From Cryptomeria japonica (taxonomy: Eukaryota > Streptophyta > Pinopsida > Cupressales > Cupressaceae): a stretch of 64,000 nucleotides of DNA. The stretch is from NCBI RefSeq assembly GCF_030272615.1, contig NC_081414.1, positions 49,528,501 to 49,592,500 on the forward strand. The letters run 5' to 3'. Each line of letters opens with the position of its first letter. The stretch's first letter is position 1. This document shows, piece after piece, positions 11,618 to 20,616 of this stretch. A program made the position numbers and the translations under genes. The notes beneath the pieces are model-generated. The model saw nothing but the letters and a program-made list of their open reading frames with translations. It was not told where the DNA came from and searched no databases.

Positions 11618-12138
11618 TCAGGAAACATCATCCAGCAATGAAAGACAGTAACTCAGGCTATTCAGAGCTTTGTGGTATTTAATGAATCCCATAAACCAGA
11701 ACTCATGATCATCCACAGTTACCACCTCAATATACTTTTTCGCAGGATCATCCATGCTCACCAACGATTCCACAGCCTTCACCTTCGCCACCGGTATCGC
11801 CACCTGCATGCAAAACCAGTGACAAATCCGTCATCCGATAGAAATAAATGGGTGTACATTTACTTTTTGTTGCTTGTGATGTGATTAATTTAACTCACTC
11901 TGTAGTAAGCCCAGTGCTTTTTCCCTGAGGTCAGAAGCAAGGAAAGTGGGCGGTCGCTGCAAAATGAAACATTATGCGTTGAAATGAAGAGGGTTCCGCC
12001 CACTAGACCAGTCGAAGTCGACAAATAACAGGCATAGGTTTTTCTTAATTTTTCATGGGGTGCGCACTTTGTGCCCCCGTTCCCTGCTGCGGTCGTGTTT
12101 GTCACACCAATGATCTTCCCCGCCACGATTAAACCCAT
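11618..12138 (-). pseudogene. Captured GRAM-domain (GEM-like) gene fragment, two exons
   Basis: GEM-like plant proteins carry a GRAM domain thought to bind membranes or protein partners. First exon 12138-11899: EKLRKTYACYLSTSTG, GTLFISTHNVSFCSDRPLS, then HWAYYR. It is followed by a donor GTGAGT. Second exon 11803-11618 begins after TGCATGCAG: VAIPVAKVKAV, then PAKKYIEVVTVDDHEFWFMG and a stop. The 95-bp intron keeps both splice sites and the phase, so the capture was of genomic DNA. The N-terminal half of the protein is missing; the ATG at 12138 may not be a real start. Confidence 0.85.
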
Positions 12139-12146
12139 AGGTTCGC

Positions 12147-12195
12147 TACAAAGGCGGGATGAATGAGAGGCGGGATTTTGTAAAGAGGCGGGATT
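12147..12195 (+). repeat. Short repeats of AGGCGGGAT
   Basis: Three copies of AGGCGGGAT in under 50 bp (near 12151, 12167 and 12184), between the GRAM fragment and the right subterminal repeats of the CACTA element. Confidence 0.7.
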
Positions 12196-12235
12196 TATGA
12201 AATGACTTGGTCTTTTCTTTTTTTAAAAAATAATC

Positions 12236-12422
12236 CACACGGTCGTCGGAATTTCGACGAACACGGACACTTTTTCTTAAAAAACCCAAATGTCATTGCC
12301 AATTCCTTCTCCGTCGAAACCAAATGTTGCATTATCGTCGGAATTCCAACAAAATCGGGCATTTTTTCAAAAAAAATCAAGTTTGATCACAATATACCTT
12401 CTCCATCGGAAACCTCCGTCGG
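12236..12422. repeat. CACTA right subterminal repeats
   Basis: Copies of GTCGGAATTTCGACGA (near 12244) and TCGTCGGAATTCCAAC (near 12335), with half-sites CCGTCGAAA and CCATCGGAAA, mirror the array at 486-735. Confidence 0.65.
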
Positions 12423-12446
12423 AATTTTAGGCTAAATGTATTAGTG
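12423..12446 (-). repeat. CACTA right terminal inverted repeat
   Basis: Ends AAATGTATTAGTG, the inverse of CACTAATACATTT. TSD ACA follows at 12447-12449 and the Copia frame resumes at 12450. Confidence 0.88.
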
Positions 12447-12449
12447 ACA

Positions 12450-14404
12450 AAGACGATAGAAATGGCAAGTTTGATCAGAAAAGTGAAGAAGGAACATTTC
12501 TTGGTTATTCTTCTAGAAGTAAAGCATTTAAATGTCTGATCAAATCATCTAACAAAATAGTAGAAAGTGCAAATGTGAAAATTGATGAATTTGCAGAAAG
12601 AAATGATGAAGGAAACTCCAAAGAACTAGAAGATTATGATGAATTTGTCTATGTTCAACCGACAAGTCCTACCGAGAAAACTGCAAAAGAAAATGAACAG
12701 AATATCCAGTTACCGAGTGATGAAGAAGATCATACTGAGCCTACCGAGTCTGTATTAGCCAAGTATGTCAGAAGACATCATGCATCAAGTCAAATTATAG
12801 GAGATAAGAATGATCCAGTGATGACAAGGAACAAACTGAGACAGAACACATGTTTGATATTTGAATTTGAACCGAGAATAGTGAAAGAGGCATTTAACAG
12901 TGAAGATTGGATAAATGCTATGATAGAAGAGATTGATCAAATCAAGAAGTATGACAGATGGACACTGGTCCCAAGATCGAAGGACAAAAATGTAATCGGT
13001 ACAAAGTGGATAATCAGAAACAAGCTGAATGAAAAAGGTGAGGTCATTCGAAATAAAGCAAGACTAGTTTGCAAAGGTTATGCCCAAGAAGAAGGAATTG
13101 ATTATGGTGATACTTTTGCACCTGTGGCAAGACTTGAAGGAGTAAGAACATTGTTGGCATATGCTGCTTACAAGAATTTCAAGGTATATCAAATGGATGT
13201 CAAATCTGCATTTCTGAATGGTATATTAGAAGAAGAAGTTTTTATTGAACAACCTGAAGGATTTGTTGAAGACAAGAATAAAGATCATGTATGTAAATTG
13301 AACAAAGCTTTATATGGTCTGAAACAAGCACCTAGAGCATGGTATGAAAGATTGCACTCTTATTTAATCAAGATTGGTTTTATAAGGACAAGTGAAAAGA
13401 GTAACATGTACAAGAAGAATGATGAAAATGGAATACTAATCTCAGCCATATTTGTTGATGATATTATCTTTTGTGGAAATGACTCTCTATGCAAGAACTT
13501 TGGAAATGAAATGAGCAAAGAATTTGAGATGTCATTAATCAGTGAGATAAAGTATTTTATAAGTTTACAAATACTACAAATGAAAAATGAGATTTTCATT
13601 ACTCAATCCAAGTACATAAAGGAAATCTTGAAGAAATTTGGAATGGAGGATTCAAAACCAATAAGTACTCCTATGACTACCAACTATAAACTATCAAAGA
13701 ATGATGAATCTGCATCTATTGATGAGACACTTTACCGATCCATGATTCGAAAGCTACAATATATTGTTCACAGCAGACCAGATATAGCACATGCAGTAGG
13801 TATAGTTGCAAGATTCTCTGCAGATCCTAAGGAAACACACATGACAGCAATCAAGAGAATTTTCAAATACTTGAAAGGCACTGAAGATTATGGCTTAGTA
13901 TATTGGAAAGGAAATGACTTTGATTTAAAAGTTTATACTGATGCTAATTGGGTAGGCAACATTGATGACAGAAAAAGCACAAGTGGAGGAGCTTTCTTTT
14001 TAGGAGAAAGACTAGTGAGTTGGCTTAGCAAGAAACAAGGATGTGTTTATTAGTCAACAGCAGAAGCTGAATATGTTGATGCAGCATTGAATTGTACCAA
14101 CATAGCATGGATCAAACAACTGTTGGAAGGTATAAATGAGAAAGTTACCGAGCCAGTAACTATATTTTGTGACAATACTAGTGCCATTAACATTTCAAAG
14201 AATCCTATTATGCACTCTAAGACAAAGCAAAGATCTATCAAATATCATTATCTTAGAGAAGAAGCTCAAGAGAAGAAAGTGGTGTTGGAGTATGTTAGCA
14301 CAAAGGAACAAATAGCAGATATCTTTACCAAGCCACTACCAAGGGACACATTTGAGTATCTCAGAAGTAAGTTAGGGGTCCTACCCCTATCTTCCATTCA
14401 CTGA
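12450..14404 (+). pseudogene. Copia A pol, integrase C-terminus, reverse transcriptase and RNase H (part 2)
   Basis: Open from 12450 with the integrase C-terminal phrase [16 protein letters not shown], an acidic linker, and the RT start [16 protein letters not shown] proper follows: [40 protein letters not shown], and the catalytic FVDD at about 13456. RNase H starts at VYTDANWVG and is cut by a TAG at 14051-14053, just before STAEAEY, where Gln or a similar residue is expected. The last 116 codons, through KYHYLREEAQ and DIFTKPLPRDTFEYLRSKLG, continue in frame to about 14402. Apart from the stop it is well preserved. Confidence 0.88.
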
Positions 14405-14633
14405 CCGAGTTCAGTGAAAGCATCAATTCAATGAATCTACAGAATATTATGTGTGGATTGATGCTTATTTCCACACTTTAGGATGTTTTCTAAAAGTGTA
14501 CAGGAAACAAATACAAGGAACGGGAATTGAAGACAAAATGCTCTAACCGAGACTAAGTTGACACACAACAGTAGGAAATCACTTCATACAGGAAGAAATT
14601 ATGTTTTAGTTCTTTACTTTTTTTGGCATTGTT

Positions 14634-14794
14634 GTCAAAGGGGGAGAAGACTGAAGAAAAGGGGATAAGACTAAAGACAGAGGAAGAGCATTTCAGAATC
14701 TCACAGCAATCCGAATCGAATAGGTCAAATCAATTGGTTTTGCCATCAATGCCAAAGGGGGAGATTGTTGGCATTATAACAGACAAAGGGAGAT
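14634..14794 (+). other. Multiple polypurine tracts before the 3' LTR of Copia A
   Basis: AAAGGGGGAGA occurs at about 14637 and 14755, and CAAAGGGAGATTGTTGG at about 14784. The last two both run into TGTTGGCAT, so the tract plus LTR start is tandemly duplicated 29 bp apart (LTR start 14766 or 14795). Several tracts are characteristic of Sireviruses and would prime plus-strand DNA synthesis. Confidence 0.65.
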
Positions 14795-16266
14795 TGTTGG
14801 CATTTCTATAAGGATATTGAGAAGGTTGTTGATGAGTATGGATATAACTGATCAAGGATGTTTACTGTCTTAATATTATTATTTTGTCATTGATGTCAAG
14901 AAATTGATTTTCTAATTCAATATGATGTTGCCATATCTTAAGAAGTATGATTTGATGAGTATAAAGATGTCGGTAAAAGACATAGAAAGAATATGATGAA
15001 TAAGGGGAGGAATAAGTTATTCAATGGGAAACTATTACCGAGTTAGACAATGATGAGATCATTATGTTTAGTTTGTTTTGATATCCTACATATGTTGTTG
15101 ATTGTAAGGTTAATACTATACTATGTTACCGAGCAAAGAACCTAGTTGTTAAACCCTAAGGAACATAGTCGGTATACCCTAAGGTTATTGCTATCGGTTA
15201 ATGAAGGAAGAATGTCTATCAAGTGAAGTTTAGTATTTACCGAGTTGCAACCGAGTAATAACAGAATGCATTGAATGAATAAAACCATTATTTAATGAAG
15301 GAAGCTAATGAGCTGGAATTGATTAAATGATTGGTATGATGTGCATGAAGTTTGTTAAAGAATCTATGGTAAAGGAAAATCGGCAGGAAGATCTACAGCT
15401 CAGATTGAACCGCAATACCCTAGCACAAGTTCCAAGAAATGTATGCAAGTTCCAAGGTGGGGTAAAACATTTTCAGATCGAAGGATACATTGAACCTGGT
15501 CAAAGTTTGAAGATCTGATGGCTATGATTGATCATGGAAAATGTGATCAAGGAGATTAAGCGGTTGGCAAATTGTTTATAAATAGGGAAATGTTGATAAA
15601 CAATGTATGTGGGCAAGTGTATGCACAGGGATGCTACATAGTGATTACCGAGCACTGAAGCTTGAAGACCTATTTGAATAACAAAGTATAGAGCCCTGTA
15701 GATGGACAAGATAAGTCCTATTGTATTGAGCAAATAAGAATCTGCTTTAGCATTTTGGATGTGAAGTTGCAGATAGATTTTTATTACTGTTATTTTGTGA
15801 AGTGACAGAAAATCTCTTAACCGAGTGGACTTAACAGTCTTATTTGTAAAACCCTCTAGCAAGGTGACATTCTGATTGAGTGTTTGAAATCCTTTAACAA
15901 GGTCACTTCTAACAAGGTGAAGATCCTAACAGATCTGAGGGAAATTCCTTTACCGGGTCACATCTAGCAATGTGTTTGTAATCTTTAACAGAATTTGCTT
16001 TTAACTAAGCATACTCTAGAAGAGTATATTTCTTAGTGGGTCCCAAATCCCACAGTGGTTTTTCCCTATTTGGGTTTCCACGTTAAATCTGGTGTTATGA
16101 GTGTTATGATGTTTATATGCTTTTGAGTTTGCATGTTTAGCAGTTTTGGTTATATTACTGAAGTATATGTTACCGAGGTTGAATCTGTTGTTTTTATGGA
16201 AGATTAAGTTTGCATGATTCACCCCCCCCCCCTCTCATCTTATTAGCTTGGCATCTGTACTTAACA
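14795..16266 (+). repeat. 3' LTR of Copia A
   Basis: Starts TGTTGGCATTTCTATAAGG directly after a polypurine tract. It ends after a long C-run (about 16221-16232), CTCTCATC and a stretch ending TTAACA. Phrases such as CCTCTAGCAAGGTG and GATCCTAACAGATCTGAGG are shared in diverged form with the LTRs of element B. It has at least seven ACCGAG hexamers. The sequence after 16266 (AAGTATCAGAAC) resembles a tRNA-Met primer site, so the right boundary is uncertain by some tens of bases; the 5' mate is off-window and the TSD cannot be checked. Confidence 0.7.
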
Positions 16267-17617
16267 TTAAGTATCAGAACTATCCTCCCAAAGGTCGCAA
16301 AGGCCCACTAAAGAAAAAACAACAAAAATGTGGATCCCAAAGCAAAAAGAAGTAATAATGCATCCAAAATAAAAATCTCCAAGGGCATTCAAAGTTTCTA
16401 GTCCACGGGCTAAGCATCCCTCCCTTCCATCTCCTAAATCTAATTTGGATCCCTATGTCCCAAATATACCTATCATAATTCCTCCATCCTATCCACGTGC
16501 TACATCCATCTCCCCTTCACACATCCCACATCCCCCAAAACATGTGCCAATGTTGGTCCTGACAACATCCCCCCATCACAATCACTCTCCCTCATCCCAT
16601 CTAAACACTTACCACTACCATATCCCCTATACCACATATATTACCCATCAAAACCATCTAATCGAAGCCTTTTCATAGTCTACCCACCTTAATAAAGTTG
16701 TACCAGCATACAATGATCACTCCAAATGGGCTCCTAATACCTTGATATGGAACCTGATGCTTGAATCCTCCATCCCTCTATCCAAAATCCATTTATCCTC
16801 ATCCATCTCCATCCATAAATCTCTTCCCAAAAATTCAAAAAAAAAAAGGTAAAGAGAAAAAATTGTCCAATGGCAAAAACTTGGCAAACAAGCGCATTGG
16901 ACAAGTACCTTGATGGAAACCTGGAACAAAGGCATCATGTGTGTTTCCCCTTATCCTTTTTCTCTTCACACTCGGGGGCAAGTTTTTCTAGCCATCCATC
17001 TGTCACCTCCTCCATCTCATATGCCTACCATACCCATCATATCCTATCTAGTTCACTTCCTCCATCCTCTCCTAGATCTTGATTAAAAGAAAAGGCCACC
17101 ATGTATACATGCTTTGAACATCTCTTGGCCTTCATTCACCTTCCTATCCACCCATCCTTCCTCCCTTCCATGTCATATTTTTGCATGCCTTCATAGTCCT
17201 TATCCACCCATCACCCTATCTTTCATCCACTTCCATCAACTTCCTATCCTCTTGTCATTCATCTTATCATATACATCCATCCACCAAACCTTTATCTACC
17301 AATTCCTTCATCTCTTCATCCATAACGTGATCCATCCACCAAACCTTTATCTCCAAATTCCTTCATCTCTTCATCCATAACCTGATCCATCCACCAACCC
17401 TTATCTCCCAGTTCCTCCATCCCTTCATCCATAACTAGTTCCTCTCCCAATCCTCATCTACCTTCATCCCTTCCTCCTTCATCCTTTCATCTCCCAGCCA
17501 CATCCACAATGCTTCCATCTCTAAATCCTTTTCATCCTTTCCTCCCTCCTCTCATATCATTCCATCACCTGTTGCATCCCTTGTCATTGGTATCTATCTC
17601 TAAGCTACCCCCACACA
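16267..17617. other. C/T-rich non-coding DNA, probably Gypsy 3' region
   Basis: Strongly asymmetric sequence dominated by CCATC/TCATCC words. The same style resumes after element B at 25376, so this is one stretch split by B. No reading frame looks like protein. It leads to a Gypsy polypurine tract and LTR at 26657-26673. Confidence 0.5.
17276..17440 (+). repeat. Tandem repeat, about 55-bp unit, three copies
   Basis: The unit contains CCATCCACCAAACCTTTATC and TTCATCTCTTCATCCATAAC. Copies start near 17277, 17331 and 17387, the last more diverged. Confidence 0.75.
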
Positions 17618-17622
17618 ATACA

Positions 17623-18841
17623 TGTTGGCATTTTGATGATTATGTTGTGATTGTCATTGATGGACACAAACTTGCTATGAGATCACTTTGAGAATGTATG
17701 AATTGTGCTCAATCGGTAATTGTTCCAAACTGGTATAATGTTGTAGTCTTTAGACTACTGTTGTTATGCAGAAAGTGTGTACCGATCTCAAGCGATATAA
17801 AGACCCAAGCGGCATAGAGAGATCAAGCGGTTTAACGATCTCAAGCGGAGCAGAGCAAAGGAGCTAGAAGCGACAGTTATCTTTTTCCCAGTCTTCAATT
17901 TTTGTAAACTGGTAATTCGTTAAACTGGTATTACTCTGAATTACCAACCAGTAACCGAAAAGTTGGACAAACCGGTTATACTCTGTAATGAGTTACCAAC
18001 CTATATATTTGTGTGATGAGTTACCATCCATTGACACTTTGACGATGATTTTGTGTTGTGTTACCAAATGTGTCTAGAGACAATGAACCTAGGAATTTGC
18101 AATGTAATCCTATTGGACCGACATGAAATCAGATTCCTTTTAAGGACATCATGTCTAGGATTTTAGTATGTGTTTGTAGGTGATAGGGTTTGTCATGGTT
18201 GATGAGCTCTTGAATGTGCGATCTTAACGGAGAAGATCAAGTCCGTGAGTTGTAATAGAGTAAGGAGTTACTGAAGACTGTAGTAATGATGAAATGCATT
18301 AGCTATGACCTACAGTGGATCTAATCAAGTAGACTGTGCCATTTGCTAGATCATTCATTTGTTGATTACTCACATCTTTGACAAGTTAGAAACCCTTAAC
18401 CGGGTAGGCCCAGAAAATCCTTTGTAAATCCTCTAACAAGGTGGTTCACATCTGTGGATCTGAAATCCTCTCACAAGGTAGTCTTTAATCGGACTTATCT
18501 CCTAACAGAGATTGAGATTCCTAACAAGATCTATTCTGGTAAAGAACATTGTATGACCTTAACTGGTCTGACCTTAATCGGTCTGGTTACTATTCTATAG
18601 ATAGTTAGTTGTGAGTTTCATCTCACCGTGGTTTTTCCCATTTAGGTTTCCACGTCAAAATCTCTTGTGTTATGGTGATTGTGCTTTTGTGGGTGAATGC
18701 ATTATTTGCTATTTGGTTTACATGTGTGTTAACCGGTTTATTTGCTAAACTGTTTTACCGGTTTACTGCTAGACTATTAAAGTGTTTAAGTACAGTAATT
18801 TTTGGTATACTAATTCACCCCCCCCCTCTTAGTATTCATCA
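17623..18841 (+). repeat. 5' LTR of element B
   Basis: TGTTGGCATTTTGATG ... GTATTCATCA. It differs from the 3' LTR by small indels, for example an extra roughly 30-bp stretch near 17970-18000 and a local GACCTTAAtCGGTCTG duplication near 18560, plus scattered substitutions. Confidence 0.9.
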
Positions 18842-18843
18842 AT

Positions 18844-18857
18844 TGATATCAGAGCCA
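18844..18857 (+). other. Primer binding site of element B (tRNA-Met type)
   Basis: TGATATCAGAGCC, two bases after the LTR end. The standard plant Copia site is TGGTATCAGAGC, complementary to the initiator tRNA-Met 3' end. Confidence 0.8.
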
Positions 18858-18891
18858 ACCTTTCTATAAGTCTAACCACTTGGAAAGAGAT

Positions 18892-20172
18892 ATGGAGGAA
18901 TACACTATGAGGGAACTTACTCATCGGCTCACTTAGTCTGAGCAAGGCTATGATGAACTTATGGTCAAATATAAGGCCTCTCAGTCAAAAACAAGAGAGC
19001 ATGATGAAAAACTGATGAAGCTAACTGAAAAAAATTCTTTTGATGAAGCGGACATGGAAGCCCTAATTCAAGAAGTTGAAAAACTGAATGAGTCCAATGC
19101 CAACCTAAGAAGGGAACTTGAAGGCCTAACTATCAGAATGTGTCAAGAGCTTGAGAACCGAAGGAAAGCTAAAGATCTGGTAAAAGACAAAGATCATGAG
19201 ATCTCCAAGCTGAAGCAAGAGATCAGTGCACTTACCGCAAGTCTTCATGGAAGAAAAATGGAAAAAGAAGAAAAGCAAGGTGAACTGAATATGGCTATCT
19301 CTGAGAATGCAACCTTGAAGGAATCCAATGTTGTCATTTCCAAAGAACTCACTAAGTCAAAAGAAATACCTGCCAAATTCAATAAGAGCTCTGTCAAGCT
19401 AGAGCAGAATCTTGAATTAACTAAATCGGTAAAGAATACCAATGGACTTGGTTTCTCTGAATATGAGGAAGGAGAGACCTCTAGAACAAAAAGTGGAGCA
19501 TCAAAGAAACAACCAGCATCAAAGGATAAAGGTAAGCAAAATTTCAAACCTATTTTCTTTTACTGTCTCAAAGAAAGACACACTGCTAATGTATGTAGAA
19601 GTAAGGCTTACAATAATTTTCCTTATTTTCTAAATGATAAGCCTAGATCCAATAGATTCAATGGTAATTGTTATGCATGTAAAAAGTTTGGGCATAGAGC
19701 ATTTAAATGCAGGTCTGTCATGCACAATACCGGAAGGTATCCTCAAAGAAATCAAGGAGTTTTTCCTGAACCCTCTGGGAACCGAAACCCAAACTGGTTT
19801 AATACCTATAGTCATCAGTCAGGTAGCGGTGGCTATCAAGCGACAACCAGATGGAGAGAAATTTGTGTGATTTATCATGGTCATGGTCACACTGCTGCAA
19901 CATGCAGAAGGAAGAATGGAAACATGAATAATGGACCTTGGAGAGCACCTGGAATGGTTTGCTATCACTGCAACAAACCGGGTCATACAGCAAGATTCTG
20001 CAGAGCAAGAAAGAGTATATCAGATGATATACCGGTCACTCCGGAAAGAAAAATTGATGTTGAAATTGTTCAAGCAGATATGAAGAAAACCTGGAAGAAG
20101 AAGCCAGAAGAAGTGATTCAAGAAGAACCGGTTTCTGCACCCAGTGTGGAATTCGTTGAACCAGCAAACTAA
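18892..20172 (+). pseudogene. gag of element B, coiled coil plus four zinc knuckles
   Basis: The likely start is ATG 18892 (MEEYTMREL), with an in-frame TAG at 18934-18936 where Gln fits; reading then stays open to 20172. Residues about 1-160 after that stop are charged and heptad-like (coiled coil). The C-terminal half has four CCHC-type knuckles. Two are canonical: CYACKKFGHRAFKC and CYHCNKPGHTARFC. The first has lost its first Cys (FFYCLKERHTANVC) and the third its second (CVIYHGHGHTAATC). Gag would package the element RNA in cytoplasmic particles. The single nonsense codon is the only clear lesion. Confidence 0.8.
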
Positions 20173-20616
20173 GCATCAGAAAAGCTTAGGGGGAGAAAAT
20201 GGTGAAATATCTCGAACCCCCGATTGACACTAGTAAAAGACCTTAACCGGTATGAGATACCTATCAGATTGGCAGAAGATGGGAAATGGTATAAGGCAAA
20301 ATTAGGGTTTACGCCCTAATAGTGGAGCATTTATTATGGTAGGTGGAGAATCTATTTAAAAGGAATTTTCAAATCATTTCTCACTATCATTTTCTCGAGC
20401 AAAGAAGTTTTCAAGTGCAGAGTGAAAAAAAGTGATTTACATTGCGATTCAAGGAATTTATCAAAAACCTGAAGAAGAATCTAAAGCAAACATCTGTTGG
20501 AGAAGTGTAGAATGCAAAGCGGTATTTCAATAATCGAAGGAGTGTGAAGCGATGTTCAAATTATGAAGCCCTCAATTTTGATCTACAAAGGTATTTTTTT
20601 AAATTCCCTATTTATC

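Larger units (their letters stand above)
462..12446. mobile_element. Non-autonomous CACTA (En/Spm) transposon carrying captured host gene fragments
   Basis: The left end begins CACTAGTACATT and the right end, read on the minus strand, begins CACTAATACATT. Both are flanked by the 3-bp duplication ACA (459-461 and 12447-12449), and excision restores the Copia pol frame. Short palindromic motifs (core CGTCGGAATTCCGAC) cluster just inside both ends, as the transposase-binding subterminal repeats of this superfamily do. No TnpD/TnpA-like coding was found, so it would need a helper. The 12 kb cargo contains DRM-methyltransferase inverted repeats, two PPR fragments, a GRAM-domain gene fragment, and a solo LTR inserted later. 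Confidence 0.9.
1..16266 (+). mobile_element. Copia LTR retrotransposon A (Sirevirus-like), 5' part outside the window, split by a CACTA element
   Basis: The element enters the window inside its integrase domain, is interrupted at 462-12446, and resumes with the integrase C-terminal part, reverse transcriptase and RNase H, then several polypurine tracts and a 3' LTR. Removing the insertion and one ACA target copy keeps the reading frame, so both parts belong to one element. Several purine tracts of the form AAAGGGGGAG before the 3' LTR suggest the Sirevirus/Maximus lineage. It is dead: the integrase catalytic glutamate is replaced by lysine at 242-244, a TAG stop lies at 14051-14053, and the CACTA insertion splits pol. 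The 5' LTR and gag are not in the window. Confidence 0.85.

Noticed and set aside
16220-16280. A complete 5' LTR plus primer site of another Copia copy at the end of Copia A
   Set aside because: AAGTATCAGAAC resembles a primer site, but what follows is C/T-rich DNA without gag. It may be coincidence, so I kept a single 3' LTR and flagged the uncertain edge.
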